A program made the translations under genes and the position numbers. From Bacteroidota bacterium (GTDB lineage: Bacteria > Bacteroidota > Bacteroidia > Bacteroidales > JAAUTT01): a stretch of 64,000 nucleotides of DNA. Shown here in pieces: positions 52,353 through 60,451 of the stretch (positions within the stretch are counted from its first letter, which is position 1; the number at the start of each line of letters is the position of its first letter). The notes under the pieces are model-generated. The model was not told the DNA's origin. It saw only the letters and a list, made by a program, of their open reading frames with translations, and made no database searches. Location: assembly GCA_030706405.1 (NCBI GenBank), contig JAUZOO010000003.1, positions 434,001 to 498,000 of the forward strand. The letters run 5' to 3'.

Positions 52353-53018
52353 TTATGCTGCACGGCTATTTAAAAATTCGACGGCGTCCTGAGGCGTTTG
52401 TGAGTAATGGGTTGCGCCAATCTTATTTGCAAAATCGGACGAGAGCGGAGCTCCTCCCACGAGTATTGCTTTTTCAGGATATTTGGCATGAATTTCAAGA
52501 ACTGTTTTTTCCATATTAGCCATGGTGGTGGTAAGAAGAGCCGAAAGACCTAAAACACAATCGGGATATTTTTCGATGGCTTCGATAAACTTTTCGGTTT
52601 TTACATCTACTCCAAGGTCAACAACTTCCCAACCAGCACCTTCTACGGTCATGGATACCAGGTTTTTGCCAATGTCGTGCAAGTCGCCGGCAACAGTGCC
52701 AATTACAAACACGCCTTTACGTTTTACCTGGCCTGACGAGAAAAATGGTTTGAGATGAGTCATTGCTGCACTCATGGCTTTAGCCGACATCAGCATCTCT
52801 GGCACAAATGCTTTACCTGCGCTAAATTTTTCACCAATTTTTGCCATTCCAGCAACCAGCGCATTTAAAACATCTTCAGCAGAAATACCGCTATCCAGCG
52901 CTTCTCTGGTGAGCTCATCGGCACCTGTCTGACCTTTCAAAGCCGGGGGGAAAGGACTGGCAAGATTGATTTTACCACGTTCAACACATTCTTCCAGTTT
53001 TACCAATACTTCGTTCAT
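52353..53018 (-). CDS. Corrinoid-binding methyl carrier protein (MtaC/MtvC-like)
   Basis: 221 residues. A helical cap domain (about 1-90) is followed by a B12-binding Rossmann domain with D-x-H-x2-G in GDLHDIGKNLVSM (about 110-122), S-x-L in LGLSALLTT and GG in LVGGAPLSS, the base-off/His-on pattern. It carries a methyl group between a substrate methyltransferase and a second methyltransferase such as the MtaA-like protein encoded 81 bp downstream. No RamA/RACo-type reductive activator is in the window. It has an AraC-regulon box 75 bp upstream of its start. Confidence 0.92.
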   Translation of the reverse strand: MNEVLVKLEECVERGKINLASPFPPALKGQTGADELTREALDSGISAEDVLNALVAGMAKIGEKFSAGKAFVPEMLMSAKAMSAAMTHLKPFFSSGQVKRKGVFVIGTVAGDLHDIGKNLVSMTVEGAGWEVVDLGVDVKTEKFIEAIEKYPDCVLGLSALLTTTMANMEKTVLEIHAKYPEKAILVGGAPLSSDFANKIGATHYSQTPQDAVEFLNSRAA

Positions 53019-53093
53019 AGGTGTAAAATTTTATTGTAGTTAAAAACCGTTCTTTTTATATTATTTGTTCTTTAAAAATTTCGATAAAAAAAT

Positions 53094-53150
53094 GATTTTC
53101 AGTAGTTCTATTTTTGTATAAATTTGATTTAGTATTGTACAATTTCGATA
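53094..53150 (-). promoter_or_regulatory. Conserved 57-bp box 1 (before the corrinoid gene)
   Basis: Read on the minus strand it starts TATCG and holds TGTACAA and TATACAA exactly 21 bp apart, ending in TGAAAATC. It matches box 2 at 51 of 57 positions and box 3 at 40 of 57. It lies 75 bp before the corrinoid gene. Confidence 0.8.
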
Positions 53151-53196
53151 TATATAATATTAATCTTGTCGGGCCCTGAACCTGATTAACCCTCGG

Positions 53197-55518
53197 TTAT
53201 TGCATCTCGACAATATCTGTTCTGCGGGATTCGGGAGTGACTTTCAGGTTAGTGATTTTCCCATTAATCAGGGAGCCCTCGACTGTAGTGTTATAAGGTG
53301 CGTGTAATTTAAAGGTCACATCCCATTTTTTGGGCCATGCGGGGAAAAGAAAAATTTTCCGGCCGTCGGTTTGCATGAGCATTTCCTGAAGACCAATCAT
53401 TCCGCTTCCTCCCCAGTTATGATCAGGAACCCAATCGCGCCCCGGGCCCCAGAATGTAGGGAAACGGCGAGGCGAATCCTGTAATTTCTTAATGGCAATG
53501 TCGGCTGCTTCGTCGGTAAGGCCGAGCCGGGCGCAGAAAATACCGTCCTGATTCCAGCTTACATAATCGCGACTCTTTATAATTTGAGGATCGTATTTCC
53601 AGGTGTTTATAGCAACGTCCAGATCTGGCTTTCCGATCCCATAAATTCCGTAAGGGAAAACCGGGTATAACTGCGGCTTTTCATCGTTATTGATTCGCTC
53701 CCAGGTCTTTGCCGGAGCAATCATTTTGTGTCCATCTATCTCGCGAAAACTAAGTGGGGGAATCCGTTGTAAAAGAGCTTTCCATTGCTCGCGTTTTTCG
53801 GCTGAGGCATATGTATCGGGCAGTTCGAGCATTCGTATTAAAACCGTTTTTAGTCCGGAAATAGTGGGCACTGCGTTGGTGGCCATTTTATATGTTTCGC
53901 AGGCCGTTCCCGGATATAAAACCAAGTGACCGTTTTCGTCGAGTGCTTTTGGATCCCGCATTTTAGCAAGGTATTGGTAATGTTCATCAAAAAATACTAC
54001 GGAGCTTTCGATCAGGGGCATGTATTTGCTGATGTCTTCGCCGGTAAATTGTTGAAGGTCGAGAATCATCAGGCAAAATTCCAAAACAGTGTCATAATAA
54101 TAGTCAATCCAGGCGTTGTATTGTTCTCCCTTATCGAACGTTGCCGGACGTTTCCATCCATATTCGAACGCAACGGGCAGTCCAAAGCTTTCTATCTGTT
54201 CGCAAAACGAAGCTCCTTTATGTCCCCAGTATGCCTTGGTTCGTAGTTCTACATTTTTTAAGGCACGCAGGTAGAAATTAAATTGTGAAGGCATCATCTC
54301 AAAATCGCCGCTTTTTAACATCGGCCAATACACTAATCGTTGGTTTTGAGCCGTAGCGCTGCCTCCTCCCCAACAACGAAAATCGGGAGAGAATGGATAA
54401 TTGGCACGAGTTAAAGAGGGGTCGAACGTGAAAAGTCCCCCGTTAAACTTTGTAGGGAAATTGCCAAAGGCATTGCATCCTAATTGGTAGCGGAATAATT
54501 GGTAGTTGCGTCCAACCTGCCATTCGGGCGATTTAGGCTCGGCTTTATCGGGGTTGATGAATATGTAGCTTCGGTCCCAAAAAGCTTGCCACCATTCTTT
54601 GGTTTTGATCCATGCGGTTTTTTGCGATAATCTGGAATCAGAAATTAATTTGTTTAGTCCGGTAAGCCAGTTTTCATAAGTGGTTGGCTGGGCCTGATGA
54701 ACAACAATTTGTAAGGATTGCTTTCGAACAGGTGTAGCAGATTTCAATTGCCAGGCGGTGTAGTCGGTGTCGAGATATTTTCCAGTAACGGTTCCTTCGG
54801 GCACCATGTTTTGCCCGAACATCATTCCTCCAAAAATCATTCCGGCCAGCGGGTTCCAAAGTTGAGCCTTAATGCTGTCCAGTCCCTGTTGTTTTACGGT
54901 TAAATCGAATACGGTTTCGTTTTGGTTGCGGTGAAAAAATAAGACATTATTATTATTGAACGAAATTTCGTCCTTATGCACTATGGCATTAACCGGTGCT
55001 CCGCTATATGCCCTGAATGCATGGGTTTCGACTTTGTTGGTTACTTCGCGGTCGGCTACCCGCCAGCTTTCGTAAGCCGCTTTAACGCTGACCGGCTCGT
55101 TGCTGTCGATGTTAACATTAACTACCGGGCGAAACACGTCCACCCAAACGTTGATGATTACTTTATGTTTGCTTTTAACGCCCGAAATTTCGATGTATCC
55201 TTCCTTGAGTTTAAGTTCCTGCTTGAACGAAGAGCCTGCATCGAAAGGGTTTGGCAATAATTTGATACGAATCCTGCCCAATTTTGGGAACATGTTATTC
55301 TCGTCAAAAGTTCCACTGCGGGATATGTAAAATAACAACTCTCCATTTTCGACCCAAACGTTGCACCCAATGTCTCCACCGCCTACAGGCATCGATTCGG
55401 AAACGTTTTTGCTTTGTGATGTCCAGGACACATTGTAGGACGCCAACGGTTGGCCCTGGCAAACAACTGTATTTGCGAGTACAGATAGTCCGAAAATAAA
55501 TGTTCTTATGATGTTCAT
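53197..55518 (-). CDS. Secreted DUF5703 protein, glycosidase candidate (paralogue 2)
   Basis: 773 residues from the ATG at 55518 (five codons upstream are also open). A signal sequence (MNIIRTFIFGLSVLANTVVCQ) precedes the same architecture as the 41-43.3 kb protein: NVSWTSQSKNVSESMPVGGGDIGCNVW start, helical barrel with CWGGGSATAQNQRLVYWPMLKSGDFE and YWGHKGASFCEQIESFGLP, end NLKVTPESRRTD. It is the first gene of a transcription unit; box 2 lies 74 bp before it. It may be followed by the corrinoid and MtaA-like genes, which have their own box 1. Confidence 0.8.
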   Translation of the reverse strand: MNIIRTFIFGLSVLANTVVCQGQPLASYNVSWTSQSKNVSESMPVGGGDIGCNVWVENGELLFYISRSGTFDENNMFPKLGRIRIKLLPNPFDAGSSFKQELKLKEGYIEISGVKSKHKVIINVWVDVFRPVVNVNIDSNEPVSVKAAYESWRVADREVTNKVETHAFRAYSGAPVNAIVHKDEISFNNNNVLFFHRNQNETVFDLTVKQQGLDSIKAQLWNPLAGMIFGGMMFGQNMVPEGTVTGKYLDTDYTAWQLKSATPVRKQSLQIVVHQAQPTTYENWLTGLNKLISDSRLSQKTAWIKTKEWWQAFWDRSYIFINPDKAEPKSPEWQVGRNYQLFRYQLGCNAFGNFPTKFNGGLFTFDPSLTRANYPFSPDFRCWGGGSATAQNQRLVYWPMLKSGDFEMMPSQFNFYLRALKNVELRTKAYWGHKGASFCEQIESFGLPVAFEYGWKRPATFDKGEQYNAWIDYYYDTVLEFCLMILDLQQFTGEDISKYMPLIESSVVFFDEHYQYLAKMRDPKALDENGHLVLYPGTACETYKMATNAVPTISGLKTVLIRMLELPDTYASAEKREQWKALLQRIPPLSFREIDGHKMIAPAKTWERINNDEKPQLYPVFPYGIYGIGKPDLDVAINTWKYDPQIIKSRDYVSWNQDGIFCARLGLTDEAADIAIKKLQDSPRRFPTFWGPGRDWVPDHNWGGSGMIGLQEMLMQTDGRKIFLFPAWPKKWDVTFKLHAPYNTTVEGSLINGKITNLKVTPESRRTDIVEMQ

Positions 55519-55592
55519 CGTATTTAAACTCATCGTAATAAAAAAACGGGGAATAATGCCTGGGATTCTATCAAAAATCTGGCCAAGAAAAT

Positions 55593-55649
55593 GATTTTCA
55601 GCATTTCTATTTTTGTATAATTTTGATTAAGTATTGTACATTATCGATA
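55593..55649 (-). promoter_or_regulatory. Conserved 57-bp box 2 (before DUF5703 paralogue 2)
   Basis: Same element as box 1, same orientation relative to its gene, with TGTACAA and TATACAA 21 bp apart. Distance to the start codon is 74 bp, almost equal to that of box 1. Confidence 0.8.
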
Positions 55650-55672
55650 TTGAGGGGTTTTGTCGATCAAAA

Positions 55673-56548
55673 TCAGAATATTCCCGACTGATTTTTGCGA
55701 TACGCCAACGGAGTTGTACCTGTAACGGTTTTAAATATCCGGTTAAAATACGAAGCACTGTTAAAGCCGGATTTTTCAAGAATCTCTTTTAACGATAAAT
55801 CAGTAGTAACCAGTAATAACTGGGCTTTTTCTATTCTTTTGAGGTTAATATAGTCGAGCGGCGATTGGCCTGTGGCTTTTTTAAATGCCCTTGTAAAATG
55901 GTCGCCCGAGAGGCAGGCTTTTAAGGCTAGTTCTTTGATCGATATTTCTCTATCGATGTTTTGCCTGATAAACGTAAGGATATGCCTAAACCGGTTATGA
56001 GGCTCTATCAGCGGTTTATTGTTTGACTGGCCGGGGCTGAAAAAGCGGGAAATAAGTTGATAGATGATTCCGCTAGTCTCAAAATAATGAGCGATGGACT
56101 GATATTTTACGCCCCGGTTTAACCATGCTTTTTTTTGATACAACGCCGGGTCTGATACGCGCAGGCCGGTTTCGGGGTTTAGTTCCAGCAGTCGTTCAAA
56201 CAGCCGCATGTCATTTTCGGTAGCTTTTACGCGGTTTATTGCCGGAAACAGGTCGTAAATGTTCAATCCTTCGCTGAGGTCGATGGTGAAATGCAGATAA
56301 TATTGTTCCAAAAAATTAGAACAGGTATAACTGCAGGTTACAAAACTCGGAATAAGGTACAAATACCCGGGTTCGAGAAGTGTTTTCTGATTGTCGGGGA
56401 ATATATAGCCCTCGCCCTCTGTGATAAGATAAATACGCGAGAACGGACTGGTTAAATCACAGTAATGCCACGATGTGTCGAGCGTACATTTATCGGCATT
56501 CAGTAATGTAATCTGAGTTCCCAGTGGGGTATTAAATTGTGCTGTCAT
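55673..56548 (-). CDS. AraC-family transcriptional regulator
   Basis: 291 residues. A cupin-like sensory domain (about 1-150; ITEGEGYIFPDNQKTLLEPGYLYLIPSF) is followed by a double helix-turn-helix (about 195-285: ISIKELALKACLSGDHFTRAFKKATGQSPLDYINLKRIEKAQ and LKEILEKSGFNSASYFNRIFKTVTGTTPLAYRK). Typical sugar-sensing AraC activator. It lies between boxes 2 and 3, with box 3 just 19 bp upstream of its start, so it probably regulates itself and the neighbouring operons. Confidence 0.92.
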   Translation of the reverse strand: MTAQFNTPLGTQITLLNADKCTLDTSWHYCDLTSPFSRIYLITEGEGYIFPDNQKTLLEPGYLYLIPSFVTCSYTCSNFLEQYYLHFTIDLSEGLNIYDLFPAINRVKATENDMRLFERLLELNPETGLRVSDPALYQKKAWLNRGVKYQSIAHYFETSGIIYQLISRFFSPGQSNNKPLIEPHNRFRHILTFIRQNIDREISIKELALKACLSGDHFTRAFKKATGQSPLDYINLKRIEKAQLLLVTTDLSLKEILEKSGFNSASYFNRIFKTVTGTTPLAYRKNQSGIF

Positions 56549-56567
56549 TTGTTTATCTGGTTTTCGC

Positions 56568-56624
56568 TATCGGAAATGTACAAAATAACATCAAATTAGT
56601 ACAAAAAAGAGCGAATTGAGAATC
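56568..56624 (+). promoter_or_regulatory. Conserved 57-bp box 3 (between araC and the URO-D/rhaM/rhaT operon)
   Basis: Plus-oriented copy: TGTACAA and AGTACAA 21 bp apart, start TATCG, end TGAGAATC. It lies 28 bp before the 56653 start and 19 bp before the araC start on the other strand. Confidence 0.75.
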
Positions 56625-56652
56625 TTTTATTTACAATTATTAACAACTATCT

Positions 56653-57687
56653 ATGACACATAAAGAACGATTTTTTGCAACTATTTCACGGCAACCGGTC
56701 GACAGGCCGGCTTCCTGGCTTGGATTACCTGATACCAATGCGTTTCCCGGATTATTTGAGTATTTCGGCGTAAATTCCGTTGAAGAATTAAAAACTAAAA
56801 TTGACGATGACGTTTGGCATATCGACGTTCCTTATCATTATCCGCCACACAACCACATTGGCTGTTCATTAAACTTTGCCAAGAAAACGACAGGAGGTTC
56901 CAACGAGGAACGGACGCTCACTGCTCCCGGGTTCTTCGAGAACATCACCGATCTCTCGTATATCGATAAATTCGATTGGCCAGATCCAGTGAAATGTATC
57001 GATGCTGAAGAATCGTTACGCCGCGCCAAAGCAATTTCGCCCGATTACGTCCGGATGGGTATTATGTGGTCGGCTCATTTCCAGGATACCTTCTCCGCTT
57101 TTGGCATGGAAAATTCGCTCATCACAATGATGATGGCTCCTGAAATGTTTGAGGCTGTAAACAAACGTATTGTTGACTTTTATCTTCGTGCCAACGAGTA
57201 TTTTTTTGAAGCCACGAAAGGCTACCTCGACGCCGTATTAATTGGCAACGACTACGGCAGCCAATCCGGGCTGATGATCGATCCCGATTCGCTGCGGACA
57301 TTTGCGGCTCCAGGCACCAAGGTGTTGATAGAGCAGGCCAAGAGTTACGGATTAACGGTAATGCACCATTCCTGCGGGTCGATTTTTCCGATTGTAGGTG
57401 ATATATTTAATTGGGGTGCCGACATTGTGCATCCTATTCAGGCTTTAGCCAAGGATATGGAACCTCTAAAACTCAAAGATGAATATGGCTCTCAGGGTGC
57501 TTTCTGCGGGGGAATCGATGCTCAAAACCTGTTGGTAAACGGCACACCTGAGCAAGTTGCTCAAAAGGTTCGGGAACTGAAACGAATTTTCCCGACAGGG
57601 CTTGTGTTCTCTCCCAGTCACGAAGCTATTTTGCCGGATATTCCTCCGGCAAACATTGAAGCACTGTTTAAAACTGTTAAAGAATAA
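56653..57687 (+). CDS. URO-D-family corrinoid methyltransferase candidate 3
   Basis: 344 residues; the layout is like substrate:corrinoid methyltransferases of the MtvB/URO-D group. It starts TTHKERFFATISRQPVDRPASW-like (the RPVDRPP-type N-terminus of the family). Zinc ligands: H-x-C in MHHSCGSIFPIVGD and Cys in AFCGGIDAQNLL near residue 290. An aspartate-rich active site NDYGSQSGLMIDPDS is present. It heads the operon with rhaM and rhaT. The absence of HemE motifs argues against heme synthesis. Substrate unknown; the operon suggests a rhamnose derivative. Confidence 0.85.
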   Translation: MTHKERFFATISRQPVDRPASWLGLPDTNAFPGLFEYFGVNSVEELKTKIDDDVWHIDVPYHYPPHNHIGCSLNFAKKTTGGSNEERTLTAPGFFENITDLSYIDKFDWPDPVKCIDAEESLRRAKAISPDYVRMGIMWSAHFQDTFSAFGMENSLITMMMAPEMFEAVNKRIVDFYLRANEYFFEATKGYLDAVLIGNDYGSQSGLMIDPDSLRTFAAPGTKVLIEQAKSYGLTVMHHSCGSIFPIVGDIFNWGADIVHPIQALAKDMEPLKLKDEYGSQGAFCGGIDAQNLLVNGTPEQVAQKVRELKRIFPTGLVFSPSHEAILPDIPPANIEALFKTVKE

Positions 57688-57694
57688 GCGTCAA

Positions 57695-57790
57695 CCCAAC
57701 CCCTTTCCAAAAGAGAGGGGCTAAAATACAACATCAATTTCCTATAACAAGCTATCTTTCTCCCCTCCTCTCGGGAGGGGTCGGGGGAGG
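57695..57790. repeat. C/G-rich intercistronic palindromes
   Basis: CCCCT (57700-57704) / AGGGG (57716-57720) and CCCCTCC (57762-57768) / GGAGGGG (57774-57780) form two hairpins of a type common between Bacteroidota genes. They lie inside the URO-D to rhaM gap and may shape mRNA decay. Confidence 0.5.
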
Positions 57791-57807
57791 GCTCTTAAAG
57801 CCATCAC

Positions 57808-58137
57808 ATGAAACGATTCGGACAAATGATAAAGCTGAAACCCGAGGGGGCAGCCGAATATAAACGACTTCACATGACCGAAAATATCTGGCCGGGAGTT
57901 AACGAGATGATCAAAAAATGCAACATCGCTCGTTATTCTATCTATTGCAAAGACGATTTTCTGTTTGCCTATTTCGAATATACCGGCATTAATTTCGAAG
58001 CCGATATGGCGATGATGGCAGCCGACCCGCTTACTCAAAAATGGTGGGATACGGTAAAGCCTTTGATGCAACCTCTCGACACCATTAAACCCGACGAGTT
58101 CTGGGCCGATATGGACGAGATTTATCACTTGGACTAA
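57808..58137 (+). CDS. rhaM: L-rhamnose mutarotase
   Basis: 109 residues. MKRFGQMIKLKPEGAAEYKRLHMTENIWPGV carries the His and the IWP motif of RhaM, and TQKWWDTVKPLMQPL is the usual C-terminal part. Interconverts alpha- and beta-L-rhamnopyranose (or a close sugar such as fucose or lyxose). With rhaT downstream it points to L-rhamnose-type sugar use. Isomerase and kinase genes are not in the window. Confidence 0.9.
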   Translation: MKRFGQMIKLKPEGAAEYKRLHMTENIWPGVNEMIKKCNIARYSIYCKDDFLFAYFEYTGINFEADMAMMAADPLTQKWWDTVKPLMQPLDTIKPDEFWADMDEIYHLD

Positions 58138-58231
58138 ACGAGCCAGGCCACATTAGCCGTTGGCCAATAACCAACAGCTCACAGTCTTTTACACTACATT
58201 TAGTTACTTAATTATCTTACTACATTACAAC

Positions 58232-59305
58232 ATGATAACACCAAACCCTCTCATTGGCACCGGGCTTCACGCATTAGGCGGAATCTCGGCTTCCAGCTGT
58301 TATTTACCTTCAAATAAAACACAAAAATGGTCGTGGGGAACATTCTGGTTGGTACAGGCATCGTTCGCATGGATTTTAATGCCCATACTTTTTGGCATGC
58401 TTACAGTTCCAGACTTCTTCTCCATCCTGGGCCGGGCTCCATTGCATGCCGTTGTTTGGGCATTCTTTTTTGGTGCAGTCTATGGTTTTGGCGGTTTGTC
58501 ATTCGGACTTGCCATCAAACACATCGGCTATTCGCTAACCTACACCATCTCCATTGGTATATCGGCGGTTTTGGGTACGCTTATTCCATTAATGATTTTC
58601 GGGGGTATCGATACTTATTTTTTTAGGCCTGGAGGAGGCATTGTGCTTACCGGGATGATCGTTTCTATAGCCGGTGTAACCTTATGCGGGTTGGCCGGAT
58701 TTAAAAAGGAAAAGGATATCATCGCCATGCAAGGCGGGTCGACAAATTTTAATATGATAAAAGGCATGACGTTGGCCATCATCGGCGGGGTCTTGTCCGG
58801 AATTTTTAATGTATCGCTCGAATTTGGCCAACCCATTGCCGACCTCGCCGCACAAAACGGAGCTGGTCAATTCCAGGGAAATGCCAAAATGATTGTATCT
58901 ACTGCAGGTTGTTTCATGGTGAACCTTGTTTGGTTTGTAGTAGCCGGAATCAGGCAAAATACACTCAAAGAATTTACATTGAAATCGGGGCTCACCATTG
59001 GCGAACTGAGCCGTAACACGTTATGGTCGGCATTTGCAGGATTGCTCTGGTTCGGTCAGTTCTTCTTTTACGGTTTAGGCCATGTTAAAATGGGCCATTT
59101 TCAGTTTGCCAGCTGGGTATTGCACATGAGCATGCTCATCTTTTTCAGTTATATCATTGGCGTTATTATGAAGGAATGGAAAAGTGTCAGCCGGAAAACG
59201 TATGTAACGCTCGTCATTGCCCTGCTCGTACTCGTGAGCTCATTTGTGATTACGGCTTACGGAAGTATTTTGGGAGAAGAAATTATGAAAACGGCTGCCC
59301 GATGA
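58232..59305 (+). CDS. rhaT: L-rhamnose/proton symporter
   Basis: 357 residues from the ATG at 58232; a longer frame upstream (from 58160) is not supported because MITPNPLIGTGLHALGGISASSCYLP matches the RhaT N-terminus. Ten transmembrane helices with the KKxxKWSWxTxW-type motif (NKTQKWSWGTFW). Imports L-rhamnose or a related deoxysugar with protons across the inner membrane. Same operon as URO-D and rhaM, gap about 94 bp. Ends 92 bp before array B. Confidence 0.92.
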   Translation: MITPNPLIGTGLHALGGISASSCYLPSNKTQKWSWGTFWLVQASFAWILMPILFGMLTVPDFFSILGRAPLHAVVWAFFFGAVYGFGGLSFGLAIKHIGYSLTYTISIGISAVLGTLIPLMIFGGIDTYFFRPGGGIVLTGMIVSIAGVTLCGLAGFKKEKDIIAMQGGSTNFNMIKGMTLAIIGGVLSGIFNVSLEFGQPIADLAAQNGAGQFQGNAKMIVSTAGCFMVNLVWFVVAGIRQNTLKEFTLKSGLTIGELSRNTLWSAFAGLLWFGQFFFYGLGHVKMGHFQFASWVLHMSMLIFFSYIIGVIMKEWKSVSRKTYVTLVIALLVLVSSFVITAYGSILGEEIMKTAAR

Positions 59306-59396
59306 TTGTTTAACAGCGATTAAATAATAATGTAAGGATTGATACCGTAAATCTGGTTAAAATTGAATCTCGTTTTTTCGACAGGATATAAAAATC
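59306..59396. other. Gap downstream of rhaT
   Basis: AT-rich, no hairpin with a T-run and no gene visible; it leads into repeat array B. Confidence 0.4.
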
Positions 59397-59649
59397 TTTG
59401 CAGGAAGGGTTCGAAGCCCGCAGGAAGGGTAAAAATCCCGCAGGGAACCAAAAAACTTTGCAGGACGCCTCAAAACTCCGCAGGAACCTCTGATTTTTCC
59501 GCAGGACGCCAAAATAACCCGCAGGAAGGGTAAAACTTCGTTACATAAGCAGAAAAAACGGGTACAGACGGGTAAAAATCCCGCAGGACGCCAAAAACTC
59601 TTGCAGGAAGGCTAAAACCTTGCAAGGACGAGTTATATCAAGGGTTTGC
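59397..59649 (-). repeat. Array B: twelve degenerate 20-21-bp units, inverted copy of array A
   Basis: Read on the minus strand the units follow the same order as array A: a TTGCAAGG-type unit, then TGCGGGATTTTTACCC-type units, a TAACGAAGTTTTACCC unit, and so on. Relative to A it has two extra units (TGCGGAAAAATC... and TGCGGAGTTTTGAGG...). It lies between the convergent rhaT and LytTR genes. Sequence identity ends sharply at GGGTTTGC (59642-59649). Confidence 0.85.
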
Positions 59650-59671
59650 CTGCATCAGCCGTCTTTTAAAT

Positions 59672-60442
59672 TTATTCATGACTTTCCCCGTCGAGCCAGC
59701 GTTTAAAAGCGGTGACTTTATCAAGGCTTACAAAGATCTCGATGGAAGGGCGTGGCAAAAGTTCGAGTTTCAGTCTGCTTTTTGGGAAAACGTGAACATT
59801 GGCTATGGCAGTAAGCCGCACCATGTATTGCCGGTTTATGCGGAAAAATTGTTTGGGATCGACTTCTTCAAAGAGTTTATCGAGACTGTAGTCCAGCGGA
59901 TATTCGTGTTTATCGTTCAGAACCATAAACGTAACACCTTCGGCGGAATAGAAATAGGCGATGTCGGCGGTATTTATGGTTTTTATCTTCTGCCCTATTG
60001 TTACCGAAAACCGTTCGCGATAATGCGTGGTTTTGGATGTAAGTAACGACATTAACGATTTTACGTCCACGGCCTGTTCCTGCGCACTGTTCCAATCCTT
60101 ATACTTACAGATGGCGGCATTGAGGTCGTCGTGCACGATAGGCTTTAGCAGGTAGTCGATACTTTTCAGCTTAAAAGCCTTGATGGCATATTCGTCAAAG
60201 GCTGTGGTAAAAATTACGGGCGTTGTAATCTTTACTTTATTGAAGATGGAAAAGCAAAGATCATCTTCGAGGTGGATGTCGAGGAAAATGAGATCGGGGT
60301 GCGTATTGGTACGGAACCACTCCACCGAATCTTCTACCGATTCGAGCTTGGCTAGGACTTCTACGTTGCTGTCGATAGCCCGTATCATGCTTTCGAGCCT
60401 GCGGGCGGCAAGTTGTTCGTCTTCGATAATAACTACCTTCAT
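59672..60442 (-). CDS. LytTR-family response regulator
   Basis: 256 residues. Receiver domain (about 1-115): VIIEDEQLAARRLESMI, phospho-acceptor Asp in DLIFLDIHLEDDLCF (about 54), switch Thr in IFTTAFDEYAIKAF, and KSIDYLLKPI. LytTR DNA-binding domain (about 150-250): FYSAEGVTFMVLNDKHEYPLDYSLDKL, FFRINRQYMVRL. It is the DNA-binding output of the sensor kinase upstream. Last gene of a three-gene cluster; a near-identical receiver-only protein is encoded 9 bp upstream. Confidence 0.92.
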   Translation of the reverse strand: MKVVIIEDEQLAARRLESMIRAIDSNVEVLAKLESVEDSVEWFRTNTHPDLIFLDIHLEDDLCFSIFNKVKITTPVIFTTAFDEYAIKAFKLKSIDYLLKPIVHDDLNAAICKYKDWNSAQEQAVDVKSLMSLLTSKTTHYRERFSVTIGQKIKTINTADIAYFYSAEGVTFMVLNDKHEYPLDYSLDKLFEEVDPKQFFRINRQYMVRLTAIANVHVFPKSRLKLELLPRPSIEIFVSLDKVTAFKRWLDGESHE

Positions 60443-60451
60443 GGTTGGATG

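Noticed and set aside
43413-57687. Heme-pathway uroporphyrinogen decarboxylases (HemE)
   Set aside because: All three URO-D proteins carry the H-x-C...C zinc pattern and lack the HemE N-terminal motif; three hemE copies would also be unexpected.
57742-58128. 128-residue minus-strand frame
   Set aside because: Antisense to rhaM, a recognised gene of standard length.
40582-59649. CRISPR arrays or a mobile island
   Set aside because: The 20-21-bp units are contiguous, diverged and without spacers, and no cas, integrase or transposase gene is present. Base composition does not shift at the arrays.
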